Assembly: GCA_023439305.1 (NCBI GenBank)
Contig: JAEXOO010000043.1
Location: 1-64,000, forward strand
Reading direction: 5' to 3'
Length of the DNA stretch: 64,000 nt
From: Pseudomonadota bacterium
GTDB lineage: Bacteria; Pseudomonadota; Gammaproteobacteria; Burkholderiales; Burkholderiaceae_B
The first letter of the stretch is position 1, and each line of letters starts with the position of its first letter. Position numbers and translations under genes: made by a program. Shown piece by piece: positions 1-8,333 of the stretch. The notes below the pieces were generated by a model. That model worked only from the letters and a program-made list of their open reading frames with translations. It had not been told where the DNA came from and did no database searches.

Positions 1-1
1 C

Positions 2-190
2 AGGCCAGTTGGGCGCTATCGCCCGGAAATCGAGCGGGAATTCCTGATCTGGCGGCCTGTGATGGCCGGGCGGGCCACCGTCGGCGAGATCCGCCGGCGG
101 GAGGTCCTGCTGCTGGACCTGATCAAAATCAACCATCTCATGGACGCTGAGGCAGCCGCAGACGCGGCACGCCAGGCGAATAGCAAATGA
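2..190 (+). CDS. Phage tail assembly chaperone-like small protein (C-terminal part, truncated by window edge)
   Basis: An open frame enters from the left edge and stops with TGA at 188-190, giving about 62 visible residues. It begins RPVGRYRPEIEREFLIWRPV and is rich in Arg, Leu and Ala. It lies 19 bp upstream of the tape measure gene, the place where contractile and siphovirus tails usually encode a small tail-assembly chaperone. The W-R-P-V stretch resembles the short phage proteins grouped as DUF6889, but that match is from memory and weak. Function is inferred mostly from position; the start codon is outside the window. Confidence 0.5.
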   Translation, partial: RPVGRYRPEIEREFLIWRPVMAGRATVGEIRRREVLLLDLIKINHLMDAEAAADAARQANSK

Positions 191-209
191 CCATCATAAA
201 GGGGCGGTC

Positions 210-2141
210 ATGATTGTCAGAGAACTTGTAACATTGCTTCGCTATAAGGTGGACGAGTCTGGGCTGAAAAAGGACGCACAGAATGTGCAGTCTTGGTGGC
301 GCCGGGTCGTCGGCCTTGGGCGTGCAGCCTCGGACGGCTGGCGGCAGGGCGTGCGCGGCGTGCTGAATGAGTATGGGCTGGTGCCTGGCCAGGTCATGCG
401 CGGGATTCTCCAGCAGCGCCGGTTGAACCGCGAGCAGCGGGAGTCGGCCAAGAACGTCAAAGCCGTGGGCGGCCAGTACACCGCCCTGGCTGGCGCGATC
501 AGAAATCTGTTTGGTGCATACCTGGGATTTGAGGGGATCAGCAGATTTATCAATGCTGGCGACGAGTTTGGCCAGGTTGAGGCGCGGCTGAAAAACGCCA
601 CCAGCAGCTACGGCGAGTTCATCGCCGTGGACAAAGAGCTGGCAGCGAACTCGCGCGAGTCTTTCAAGCCGTTTGCGGCCAATGCCGAGCTGTTCATCCG
701 CACGAACGACGTGATGAAGGCGCTGGGCAAGACGACCAGAGACACGCTCGATGTGGTGTCGGCGACGAACCTATCCCTGGCTGCCAGCGGGGCGACCGCT
801 GACAAATCCTCGTCGTTTATCGACCAGTTCTCTAAAGACCTGGGCCTGGGGGCACTGAGCGCCAACGGCTTCAATAGCATGGTGGCCAACAACCAGCGCA
901 TGCTCAAGTATCTGGTTGATGGCCTGAAAGAGACAAACCCTGCCCTGGGCGCGACCATGGCCAACTTCCAGAAGCTGGTTAAGGAAGGCAAGATCACGAC
1001 CGACGTTATGATCCCGGCGCTGCGCAGCCAGATGGCAAAGATGCGCAAGGACGTGGAGGACATGCCCGTGTCTATGGGCGATGCCGTCACAGTTTTCCGG
1101 GACAAAATGGCTCGGGTGAGCTGGGAATTAGAAAAGCAGCATGGCGTCATCCGCAAGCTGACGACTGCGCTGGGTTTCCTAGGCGACAACTTGCGCGAAA
1201 TCCTGCACCTGATGTGGCTGGTGGGAATGTCCTGGGGGTTCATGCGCTTGCAGGGTGGTGTTGCAGCGATGCTCTCTAAGCTTCGCGCTGCTGGTGGTGC
1301 AATGGCTGTTCTGGCTGCTGCATTTCGCAAGTCTCTGTGGCCGCTTCTGCGGATGATGGCGATCTTCGAGACTATCCGCCTGATTGGCGGTGATGTGTAT
1401 GGATGGTTCCTGGGGTACGACTCAGTCCTCGGCGACATCATTGGCGATTCGAGCAAGTGGCAATCACAGATAGATTGGATCAGAGCAAAGCTGGAGATCG
1501 TCAAAAACCTATTGGGAGGGGGCGGACAGAACTTGGGTGAATGGATTACCAAGTTCGGCATAGTCGCCGTACTTGCGACCGGTTTGCTATCGATTTTGTG
1601 GCGGATCGGCAAGCCGATCATTGCAATGGGAGGTTTTCTACTTCGCTGGCTGGTGATGCCAATCCTCAGTGCAATTGCCGCCGTTATAGGTTGGCCTGCG
1701 ATTTTGGGAATTGCGCTGGCCGCCATGGTGGCGCTAGTTATAGCCAAGTTCGACGTGATCCGGGACTTCATAAATGGGGTCTGGGATAGCGTGACGGGTT
1801 ATTTCAGCAAAAAATGGGCTGAGGCGCTTAATTGGTTGGAGGGTAAGCTTAAGGCGGTAATGCCCGAGGGCTGGGTTCTATCCAAAGAAGATGCTGCGAA
1901 GCAGCTTGAAGACGTAGGAAAAAAACTCAATCCATATGCAGGTCAAATGGGATCGTTGCAGCGGCCCCAATCTAACCATGCTCCCAGCCAAAACAACAGC
2001 ATTGTGAATAACACCACCATCAACGCCAATACAGATAATCCAGCTGCCCTGGCCAATGCGGCAGGTCAAGCAGTTGGCCGGGCTACGGATCGTGCCATAG
2101 GTGCTCAGCGGACACCTCCTAACGTGGAGGCGTTAGCCTAA
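210..2141 (+). CDS. Phage tail tape measure protein
   Basis: A 643-residue protein that would set tail length and pass through the tail tube during DNA ejection. The N-terminal half (about residues 80-300) has the Ala/Gly/Lys-rich helical layout of the tape measure N-terminal domain, with the typical stretch around GDEFGQVEARLKNATSSYGE. Hydrophobic segments lie near residues 330-395 and 440-515, and the tail end is Asn/Thr-rich and low in complexity. The start at 210 has an AAGGGG ribosome site 5 bases upstream. 643 residues is short to medium for this family and suggests a fairly short tail. Baseplate genes follow after a two-gene interruption, which supports the call. Confidence 0.88.
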   Translation: MIVRELVTLLRYKVDESGLKKDAQNVQSWWRRVVGLGRAASDGWRQGVRGVLNEYGLVPGQVMRGILQQRRLNREQRESAKNVKAVGGQYTALAGAIRNLFGAYLGFEGISRFINAGDEFGQVEARLKNATSSYGEFIAVDKELAANSRESFKPFAANAELFIRTNDVMKALGKTTRDTLDVVSATNLSLAASGATADKSSSFIDQFSKDLGLGALSANGFNSMVANNQRMLKYLVDGLKETNPALGATMANFQKLVKEGKITTDVMIPALRSQMAKMRKDVEDMPVSMGDAVTVFRDKMARVSWELEKQHGVIRKLTTALGFLGDNLREILHLMWLVGMSWGFMRLQGGVAAMLSKLRAAGGAMAVLAAAFRKSLWPLLRMMAIFETIRLIGGDVYGWFLGYDSVLGDIIGDSSKWQSQIDWIRAKLEIVKNLLGGGGQNLGEWITKFGIVAVLATGLLSILWRIGKPIIAMGGFLLRWLVMPILSAIAAVIGWPAILGIALAAMVALVIAKFDVIRDFINGVWDSVTGYFSKKWAEALNWLEGKLKAVMPEGWVLSKEDAAKQLEDVGKKLNPYAGQMGSLQRPQSNHAPSQNNSIVNNTTINANTDNPAALANAAGQAVGRATDRAIGAQRTPPNVEALA

Positions 2142-2486
2142 CCTAGCCTTGCATTCATCCGTTCCTAGGGCGCGAATCACAGACGTTGCGGCCGGTTCAT
2201 TAGCGAGGTGTTTATTGGCGGCCAGATACCCAGCGACGATGTTCTTGAGGTCCATGTCCGTCCCGTAGTCTAAGGGGATGCAATTGGCTTGTGACTTGTC
2301 TAAAGAAGCTTGCAGGCCCATCCCTTGAAAAGTGCCTAGGATGAACATGATGCAACTTGATTCTCTAATTGATTCGCTGCAGGTCTTGTAGAGATCGCCG
2401 CTAGTGAAGTAATCAGGTTTTTCCGTTTCCGCTTGCGCCCCACAGCAAGCCGCGGCCAGCGCAGCTCCAGCTAGAATTTGCTTCAT
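2133..2486 (-). CDS. Rap1a/Tai-family secreted protein (prophage accessory gene)
   Basis: A 117-residue protein with a clear Sec signal peptide (residues 1-19, ending AQA). The mature part has paired cysteines and the C-terminal pattern of the Rap1a/Tai family: a Cys-Ile-Pro block, then a helix of the type 'IVAGYLAANKHLANEPAA', then a last Cys. The founding members are periplasmic immunity proteins against type VI amidase effectors, but phage and plasmid copies are common and their role is unproven. It runs against the tail operon and overlaps the last 9 bases of the tape measure gene tail to tail. A GGGGAG ribosome site precedes the start. It is probably expressed from the lysogen; immunity or superinfection-exclusion function is inference. 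Confidence 0.7.
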   Translation of the reverse strand: MKQILAGAALAAACCGAQAETEKPDYFTSGDLYKTCSESIRESSCIMFILGTFQGMGLQASLDKSQANCIPLDYGTDMDLKNIVAGYLAANKHLANEPAATSVIRALGTDECKARLG

Positions 2487-2501
2487 TTACGCTCCCCTGT
2501 A

Positions 2502-2518
2502 AACTCTCGTAAAGAGTT
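2502..2518. promoter_or_regulatory. Perfect dyad between divergent prophage accessory genes
   Basis: AACTCT-CGTAA-AGAGTT is a 6+6 base perfect inverted repeat in the 50 bp between the divergent genes 2133-2486 and 2537-3364. It could be an operator shared by both, or part of a small leader hairpin. No regulator can be assigned from sequence. Confidence 0.4.
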
Positions 2519-2536
2519 CATTATAGGGGTAGCGAA

Positions 2537-3364
2537 ATGGAGGTGTGGCTGGTAGTTGGTGGCGTGGCTCTGTACTGCTTGTATAGATTAAGCAAGAAAG
2601 GGTCCACGAAAATGAAGTTTTTGGACCGGAAAACGAAAGGGAATGCCCAGTCGATAGGGGGGCAGGATGAAGATGTTGTATTGTCCGAAGTTACTCCGAA
2701 TGCATTCGAGTCTGGCCCCGGGTTTGTAAAGCAAGTGGTAGAGATAGTTACTGGTGCAGGTGTTCCTGCATTCAAATATAGATTTCAAGCGAATCTGGAA
2801 TTTAGCACTTCCTCAGCTGTTCTGAAGAAACATGATTTGGAGGACTTTATTGAACGTCGAAATGGAAATCATGATGTTATCCAGGAGGAAGGAGGGTGGT
2901 GGGCTCCCGTTTCAGAGTGGGAGCGCCCAGGGATAGATGATGAATATGAAAATAAACGTTTTAAGTACATCGGCGGCGTTGATGTCTACATTCAATTTCT
3001 GCTTTCCTTGCGTGCGGTTTATGAAGATAAAAGCAAAACGCCAGAGTCAAAACGTGACGCGCTGAAAAAAATCTGTGAGTCTAATCACGATGTGTATACG
3101 GTAAGGTATGTTTACATTCCACCGTGGGAACTCTTAATTGTCCCTGTGCTGAGCTTGGCAGAAGGATTCGGCCCTCATAGGGTTGGCTTGCTCGAGGCTG
3201 CGGGGATACGGTCTATAAGTGATGTTGAAAGTCGTAGTGACCGAGAATTGCTTGAGATTAAAGGGATTGGGAAGGCTGCTGTGGCTGGATTAAGGAATTT
3301 GGCTGCAAGCTGGCGATACGATAAGTTCACTACTTGCATAGAGCGAGATGAGCAATATAGATAG
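2537..3364 (+). CDS. Membrane-anchored protein with C-terminal helix-hairpin-helix domain (prophage accessory gene)
   Basis: A 275-residue protein. Residues about 3-17 form one hydrophobic anchor followed by a positive stretch (RLSKKGSTKMK), predicting a cytoplasmic body. The middle (50-190) is not recognised and is acidic and polar. Residues about 210-260 form a helix-hairpin-helix unit (LLEAAGIRSISDV... LLEIKGIGKAAVAGL), the fold used for sequence-independent DNA binding. The gene is visibly more AT-rich than the tail genes beside it, and it has its own ribosome site (AGGGG) and its own terminator. A membrane-tethered DNA-binding protein expressed by a lysogen could block DNA entry of other phages, but this is speculation. 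Confidence 0.65.
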   Translation: MEVWLVVGGVALYCLYRLSKKGSTKMKFLDRKTKGNAQSIGGQDEDVVLSEVTPNAFESGPGFVKQVVEIVTGAGVPAFKYRFQANLEFSTSSAVLKKHDLEDFIERRNGNHDVIQEEGGWWAPVSEWERPGIDDEYENKRFKYIGGVDVYIQFLLSLRAVYEDKSKTPESKRDALKKICESNHDVYTVRYVYIPPWELLIVPVLSLAEGFGPHRVGLLEAAGIRSISDVESRSDRELLEIKGIGKAAVAGLRNLAASWRYDKFTTCIERDEQYR

Positions 3365-3369
3365 TGATT

Positions 3370-3392
3370 AACCGCCTTCGGGCGGTTTTTTT
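3370..3392 (+). terminator. Rho-independent terminator inside the tail gene run
   Basis: AACCGCC-TTCG-GGCGGTT followed by T5. It begins 6 bases after the stop of the helix-hairpin-helix gene and ends 13 bases before the chosen start of the Dit-like gene. This makes 2133-3392 a self-contained insert in the tail operon. Confidence 0.85.
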
Positions 3393-3405
3393 ATGGATGT
3401 ACGAA

Positions 3406-3975
3406 ATGGCTTTTGTGTCTTTACTGTTTGGCCTGGCCGGCAATCAGACCATGGTGGGTAGTGTGCCGCTGGACGCGCTGCTGACCGAGGATACCGAGCT
3501 GTCCGCAAACGCCAGCCAGTACGCGGTCGAGGATGGCACGGTGGTCTCCGATCACATCACCCGGGAGCCGGAACGCCTGTCGATGTCTGGAATCATCTCG
3601 GCGGCCAGCATTTACACGTTCGGCGCCGGCGGCCGCTCCAAACTAATTGCCGCAAAGGACGCCCTGCGCCAGATCCATGATCGGCGCGTACCCATCACCA
3701 TCATCACAGGGGCAGATGTGTACGTGAATTTTGCGATGGTGAATGCGCGGATCTCGCGCACCAACGAGGGCGAGCAACTGAGCCTGATCTGTGGGTTTCA
3801 GAAGATCGACGTGACGCAGTTGCGGGAGGCGGATATACCGCCTGCCAAGGTGGCCGCGTCGACAAAGGGCAAGGCGGGCAAGACCGGCGCAAAGGGCGGA
3901 AAAATCAGCGATCAGACTGCCCCTAAGCGTCCGACCACTGAATTGAAAGAAGAAGTAGGTGGACTCTACTCATGA
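3406..3975 (+). CDS. Dit-like phage baseplate/distal tail protein
   Basis: About 190 residues. The N-terminal domain (LLTEDTELSANASQYAVEDG... VVSDHI) matches the Dit-like N-terminal domain of contractile-tail phages, which forms the ring joining tail tube and baseplate. The C-terminal 45 residues are Lys/Gly/Thr-rich and probably disordered. The frame stays open up to 3364, but those codons lie inside the terminator hairpin, so the start is placed at ATG 3406 (ATG 3397 is possible). It overlaps the next gene by 4 bases. Confidence 0.8.
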   Translation: MAFVSLLFGLAGNQTMVGSVPLDALLTEDTELSANASQYAVEDGTVVSDHITREPERLSMSGIISAASIYTFGAGGRSKLIAAKDALRQIHDRRVPITIITGADVYVNFAMVNARISRTNEGEQLSLICGFQKIDVTQLREADIPPAKVAASTKGKAGKTGAKGGKISDQTAPKRPTTELKEEVGGLYS

Positions 3976-4301
3976 TTGAGATACCTCTTATTGACCAGAA
4001 CAGTTTCGTGATCGAGGCCAGTCTGGAGGGCGCCACCTATTTCTTGCGGTTCGACTGGAACAGCGAGGCGGGTATATGGGTTCTGGAGTTGCAGGACGCC
4101 AGCACGGAAACCGTGCTCAATGGCGTGGTCTTGGTGCCCAATAGCCCGCTGCTGGGTCAGTTTCGGCATCTGGCCGTGCCTCCGGGCGAATTCGTGGTGG
4201 ATGCCCAGGACGATGATCTGCAGATCGGGCGGGACTCGTTCCTGACCGGCCAGGCCACCCTGTATTACGTGGACGAGGACGAGTATGCCGCGCTTCGATA
4301 G
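3972..4301 (+). CDS. Phage baseplate plug protein (Pam3 gp18-like)
   Basis: A 109-residue beta-rich protein. The pattern 'YFLRFDWNSEAGIWVLELQDA' split across a beta sandwich and the 'LLGQFRHLAVPPGEF' block are those of the Pam3 gp18 plug domain, which closes the tail tube above the spike in simple contractile tails. It overlaps both neighbours (4 bases with the Dit-like gene, 17 with the hub gene), so the three are translationally coupled. The family match is from memory of the pattern. Confidence 0.72.
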   Translation: MIEIPLIDQNSFVIEASLEGATYFLRFDWNSEAGIWVLELQDASTETVLNGVVLVPNSPLLGQFRHLAVPPGEFVVDAQDDDLQIGRDSFLTGQATLYYVDEDEYAALR

Positions 4302-5208
4302 AACCTATCGGCTGCTGGTGGGTCGACCGGGGCAGAAGGGGGTAGAGATCGCGCCGCCGCTGCATATCACCTTCGATATCTCAAAAGACACGGGCGAAGA
4401 GCCCAACCAGATCAAAATCCGCATCTGGGGTCTGAGCCAGGCAACACGGGAGGCTATTGTCGAGCCTGACAACGTCGCCGCGCTGTATGCGGGCTACGAG
4501 CAGGAGGATGGCGCGCTGCTGATTGCCTATGGCACGGTGCTGCGGGGCTGGACGTTTTTTGACGCGCCGGAGGTCATCACTGAGCTGGAGGTGCTGGACG
4601 GCTATGCCGAGATCCGGGACACCGTCGTGAGCCTGGGCTACGGGCCTGGTGTGCGAGCGCGTCTGATCATCGAGGGCATCGCTCGTCAGATGGGCCTGCG
4701 TCTGGTCATGGCCCAGGATGCACCGGACCGGGTCTGGCAGAACGGATTCAGCTATTACGGCGCCGCGCGCGTGGCGCTGCACAAGGCCGTCCAGGGCACG
4801 GGGTTGGAATACTCGATTCAGAACGGCGAGCTGCAGGTGATTGCCCGGCGCGGCACCACGGCCCGCCAGGGGTTTGTGCTGGCGGCTGACAGCGGGTTGA
4901 TCGGCGTGCCTGAGCGTACACGTCAGGGCGCGCGCGAGAAGGCCCGGGTCAAAGACCAGCGCACCGGGGACAACCGCGACATCGTGTCTTCGCGCCAGCA
5001 GACCGATGGCTGGCGAGTGACATCCCTGCTGCTGCCCACGCTAAACCCTGGGGATCTGGTCAAGTTGGAAAGCCGAACGGTTCAGGACTGGTTTCGGATC
5101 GAGAGCCTTCGGCATACGGGCGACTGGGGCGGGCAGGGCGATTGGATCACGGAGCTGGAGCTGGTCGACCGCAATGCGCCGCCCAAGAAAAAAGGAAAAA
5201 CATCATGA
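4285..5208 (+). CDS. Phage baseplate hub protein (gp27-like)
   Basis: A 307-residue protein. The N-terminal half is a beta-barrel-like domain (PPLHITFDISKDTGEEPNQI ... RGWTFFDAPEVITELEVLDG), followed by a helical piece (VALHKAVQGTG) and a second barrel that ends with the hub-typical 'VKLESRTVQDWFRIESLRH'. Such hubs hold the spike and connect it to the tube. The stop overlaps the start of the spike gene by four bases (ATGA), as expected for a fixed-ratio complex. The C-terminal tail is lysine-rich. Confidence 0.75.
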   Translation: MPRFDRTYRLLVGRPGQKGVEIAPPLHITFDISKDTGEEPNQIKIRIWGLSQATREAIVEPDNVAALYAGYEQEDGALLIAYGTVLRGWTFFDAPEVITELEVLDGYAEIRDTVVSLGYGPGVRARLIIEGIARQMGLRLVMAQDAPDRVWQNGFSYYGAARVALHKAVQGTGLEYSIQNGELQVIARRGTTARQGFVLAADSGLIGVPERTRQGAREKARVKDQRTGDNRDIVSSRQQTDGWRVTSLLLPTLNPGDLVKLESRTVQDWFRIESLRHTGDWGGQGDWITELELVDRNAPPKKKGKTS

Positions 5209-5852
5209 ACGGTTCGATTGCCGCCGCGCTGGCGGAGATGAACGTGTGCATGCCGGGAGTCGTGGACTCATACGACGGCAAGACGGTGATCGCTCGCCCG
5301 GCCATGCCCAAACAGTTGGCAAACGGCGAAAGCCTGGCCGCGCCGCTGATCGTGCAGGTTCCGGTGTGCTGGCCAATTGCTGATGGCGGCCGGGCAATGA
5401 TCACGGTGCCGCTCAAGCCGGGCGATCCCGTGGTGCTGCATTTTTCACAGCGCAGCCTGGAAAATTGGCTGTCCGGCTCGGACCAGGCCCCCGATGATCC
5501 GCGCCAGTTTGATCTGACCGATGCGTTTGCCACGCCGGTGATGCGGCCCGGGCCGGTGGCCGACACCGAGAACGTGAGCGTCCAGTACAACAGTGCTTGG
5601 ATGAAGATCTCCCCGGACGGGATCATCACGTTCGACGGCACCCACATGGTCGCCAAGTGTCCAGCGACATTTGAAAAGCTGGTGACATACAAGGACGGAA
5701 TTGCTGGGACCGGCGGGTCGAACGGCAACAGCCTGGAGGGGGGCTTGGCGCTATCCGGCGGGCAACTCACCCACAACGGAAAGAACGTCGGTTCGGACCA
5801 CGCACACAGCAAAGTACAGCCTGGCAGTGGCAACTCAGGAGGGCCTGTCTGA
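5205..5852 (+). CDS. Gp138-family membrane-puncturing spike protein
   Basis: About 215 residues. The N-terminal OB-fold (residues about 15-110: PGVVDSYDGKTVIARPAM ... VPVCWPIADGGR) is the Gp138 N-terminal domain. The C-terminal part has short repeating beta turns and ends with HNGKNVGSDHAHSK, the histidine-bearing tip that in phage spikes often binds a metal ion. The protein pierces the outer membrane when the sheath contracts. ATG 5205 is chosen because it forms an ATGA overlap with the hub gene; the frame is open upstream but without a ribosome site. Confidence 0.83.
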   Translation: MNGSIAAALAEMNVCMPGVVDSYDGKTVIARPAMPKQLANGESLAAPLIVQVPVCWPIADGGRAMITVPLKPGDPVVLHFSQRSLENWLSGSDQAPDDPRQFDLTDAFATPVMRPGPVADTENVSVQYNSAWMKISPDGIITFDGTHMVAKCPATFEKLVTYKDGIAGTGGSNGNSLEGGLALSGGQLTHNGKNVGSDHAHSKVQPGSGNSGGPV

Positions 5853-6214
5853 TGGGGTGGGACTTGAAGCTGGACGGCCGGCATGACTTGGCGCTATCAC
5901 GCGATCAGGATCTGGTGCTGGTGGATGGCGCTGACCGGATCCGCCAGCAGATCACGGTAACCCTGCTCACGTTCCTGGGTGAGTGGTTCCTGGACGAGAC
6001 CTGGGGCGTGCCGTATTTGGAAAAAATCCTGGTCAAGGCCCCGAGCCGGGCCGAGATCGAGAATATCGTGCGCGCCAAGGTGCGTGACGTGCCAGGCGTG
6101 CTGGCCGTGCCGACGGTGCAGATCGAGATAGACGCCAAGGTGCGCCGCGGGCGCATCACGCTGCCCGATATCGAAACCGACGAGGGACCGATCGAGGTCT
6201 CTGTCATCCAATAG
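5852..6214 (+). CDS. Baseplate wedge protein W / gp25-like
   Basis: A 120-residue protein with the gp25/GpW signature around TFLGEWFLDETWGVPYLEKI, then the helix 'IENIVRAKVRDVPGVLAV' and a terminal beta strand. Gp25-like proteins start sheath assembly at the baseplate. Stop and start of the spike and W genes overlap (TGATG). The order spike-W-J is the usual one. Confidence 0.85.
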   Translation: MGWDLKLDGRHDLALSRDQDLVLVDGADRIRQQITVTLLTFLGEWFLDETWGVPYLEKILVKAPSRAEIENIVRAKVRDVPGVLAVPTVQIEIDAKVRRGRITLPDIETDEGPIEVSVIQ

Positions 6215-6225
6215 GACATTGAAAC

Positions 6226-7677
6226 ATGGCTGAACACGGTGTGACCCCGGAGGGGTTCGTGCGCCCGCGCCTGCCCGAGATACGGACCGAGATCATCGAG
6301 GACCTGCGCCGAAACCTGCGCGCCAAAGGCCTGCCCGACGATATCGAAACCCGACCGGACTCAGTGACGGGCGTGCTGATCGACACGTTCGCGGAGCGCG
6401 AGGCGGCGCTGTGGGAAATGGGGGAAGGGGTGTATTACGCCATGTACCCAGGATCGGCTACAGGCGTATCGCTGGATCGCTCTGTATCGTTCTCGGGCGT
6501 GCAACGCCTGCAGCCGGAGCGCAGCCGCAACTATGTTGTTGCGTACGGGGTGCAAGGAACGCCGATCCCCGCCGGAGCGCAGATCAGGCACCGAAGCACG
6601 CAGAATATCTGGCAAACGACCGAGGATGTCACGATCAGCGCGGCCGCAGCATCCGATGTGCGGATCGTGCCAACGGTTCAGCTTTCGGCCTTGTATACCG
6701 TGACAGTCGACGGTGTGCCATTTAGCTATACCAGCGCGCCGGATGCCACGGTCGCTACGGTGCTGGCTGGCCTGATGGCCGCGTTGGCCACCAGCGGCCT
6801 GCAGGTGTCCAGTGACGGCGCGGTCATTCGCTTGGTTTCCACGGCGACCGTGTCCGTCAGCATCCAGCTGACCAGCAACCTCTCGTTCAGCGAGGTGGGC
6901 TCTGCCGTGCTGGCCGAGACCATTGATGCCATACCCGAGGTATCCGAGCCGGGGGATCTGGACTCCATAGTGACGCTGGTGCCGGGGTGGGTCCGCGTGG
7001 CGAACCTGCAGGCCGGTGCCGTGGGGCGCCTGCGCGAGACAGACGCGCAGTTGCGCGCGCGGTACCGGCTCGGGGTTTTTCGGTTTGGCGCAGGCACGTT
7101 GCCCAGCATTGGCCCGAACATACTGAACGATGTGCCGGGCATCGTGGATATCCGGGTCTTCGACAATAAGACCGATGTGATGGACTTGGCCGGACGCAAG
7201 CCGCACAGCGTGCATGTGATCGTGGACGGCGGCATTGACGACGATATCGCCCAGGCGATCTACCGCTACAAAGGCGGCGGCATTGATACCAACGGGGCTG
7301 TATCCAAGACGCTGGCCACTTCGGAAGGCCAACAGATCATTCAATTTGACCGTCCTGAGCCGGTGTATGTCTGGGCGCGCGCGCAGGTGACGTTGTTGCC
7401 GCCCGATGAACAGGCGTTTCCGTCTGATGGCTTTGAGCAGGTCAAGACCTCGATTCTGACCACTGGCCAGGGTCATGTCATTGGCCAGGATGTACGGATA
7501 CAGCGCTTTTTCTGCCTGATCTACGGAACCAGCGGCATCGACACGGTCGACCTGCAGTTCGCCTACTCGACTGACCCGGATTTTGTGCCGGGGCCGGGCG
7601 ACTATGTGGCGGCCAACATCGTGATCGGCGATATCCAGAAAGCGCTGTTTGACGCCAGCCGTATCGAGGTGACCTGA
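6226..7677 (+). CDS. Baseplate J family protein
   Basis: A 483-residue protein matching the baseplate J family: the N-terminal helix 'TEIIEDLRRNLRAKGLPDDI', the block 'GVLIDTFAEREAALWEMGEG', a Ser/Thr-rich beta domain at about 130-240, and the core around GRLRETDAQLRARYRLGVFR and 'GIVDIRVFDNKTDVMDL'. J forms the wedge arms that carry tail fibres. It starts 11 bp after W and its stop overlaps the next start by one base. Confidence 0.9.
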   Translation: MAEHGVTPEGFVRPRLPEIRTEIIEDLRRNLRAKGLPDDIETRPDSVTGVLIDTFAEREAALWEMGEGVYYAMYPGSATGVSLDRSVSFSGVQRLQPERSRNYVVAYGVQGTPIPAGAQIRHRSTQNIWQTTEDVTISAAAASDVRIVPTVQLSALYTVTVDGVPFSYTSAPDATVATVLAGLMAALATSGLQVSSDGAVIRLVSTATVSVSIQLTSNLSFSEVGSAVLAETIDAIPEVSEPGDLDSIVTLVPGWVRVANLQAGAVGRLRETDAQLRARYRLGVFRFGAGTLPSIGPNILNDVPGIVDIRVFDNKTDVMDLAGRKPHSVHVIVDGGIDDDIAQAIYRYKGGGIDTNGAVSKTLATSEGQQIIQFDRPEPVYVWARAQVTLLPPDEQAFPSDGFEQVKTSILTTGQGHVIGQDVRIQRFFCLIYGTSGIDTVDLQFAYSTDPDFVPGPGDYVAANIVIGDIQKALFDASRIEVT

Positions 7678-8333
7678 TGAACCTGGAACAAGACCATGCC
7701 GATATCGCGTGGGGGCATTTCCTGGCGCAGTACGGCGACTCGCCCAGGCTGGAATCACTGGTGCGCGCCCTATACGCGCCTTTGCAGCACCGGCAGCTGA
7801 AAGCCTTGTACGACGAGCGGTGGCTTGACACGGCTGTAGGCAGGCAACTCGACGGCATCGGGGAGATCGTCGGCCAGCCCCGCGAGATCGATGACACGCT
7901 GTTCGTGCAGTTCTTCGGCTTCCACGGCCAGCCCAACGTGGCGGGTTTCGGCAAGGCGCGCCTGCGTCGGCAGTATGAGCCCGCTGTCGCTGGATCCACC
8001 AAGCTGCGCGACCCGGAGTACCGCAAGATTCTGTACTGGAAGATCGGCCTGAACAACGGCCACGGCACGGCGCCGGAGATCGCCGCGTCCGTAAAGGCCA
8101 TTTTCGACGCCTCTGTTGTGCGCGTGCGCGACCTGGGTAATGCCAAATTGGGCGTCTGGTTTAACACTACGCCGCAGACCAATTCGGCGTTGCTGGTGAA
8201 TGCAGAGCGATGGGTGCCGGCGCTGGCCGGCGTTGGCGTGGAGCTGCTGGCCAATACAGACGAAAAACCGTTCGGCTTCATCAGCCAGGGGTTCTATGGG
8301 TTCGGCGTCGGCGTGCTGGCGCGTGGAGTATGA
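7677..8333 (+). CDS. DUF2612 phage tail protein (tail protein I-like position)
   Basis: A 218-residue protein. The central block 'QFFGFHGQPNVAGFGKARLR' and the following 'LRDPEYRKILYWKIGLNNGH' are typical of DUF2612, which follows J in this kind of contractile tail and stands where P2 encodes gpI. The C-terminus is Gly/Phe-rich (FYGFGVGVLARGV). It probably joins wedge and fibre; that role is inferred from gene order. Confidence 0.75.
   Translation: MNLEQDHADIAWGHFLAQYGDSPRLESLVRALYAPLQHRQLKALYDERWLDTAVGRQLDGIGEIVGQPREIDDTLFVQFFGFHGQPNVAGFGKARLRRQYEPAVAGSTKLRDPEYRKILYWKIGLNNGHGTAPEIAASVKAIFDASVVRVRDLGNAKLGVWFNTTPQTNSALLVNAERWVPALAGVGVELLANTDEKPFGFISQGFYGFGVGVLARGV

Noticed and set aside
3364..3405. 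GTG 3364 as start of the Dit-like protein
   Set aside because: These codons run through the terminator hairpin and T-run at 3370-3392 and encode an unlikely hydrophobic leader.
6361..7758. A 465-codon frame opposite the baseplate J gene
   Set aside because: His/Arg-rich shadow; the J frame is complete and in operon order.
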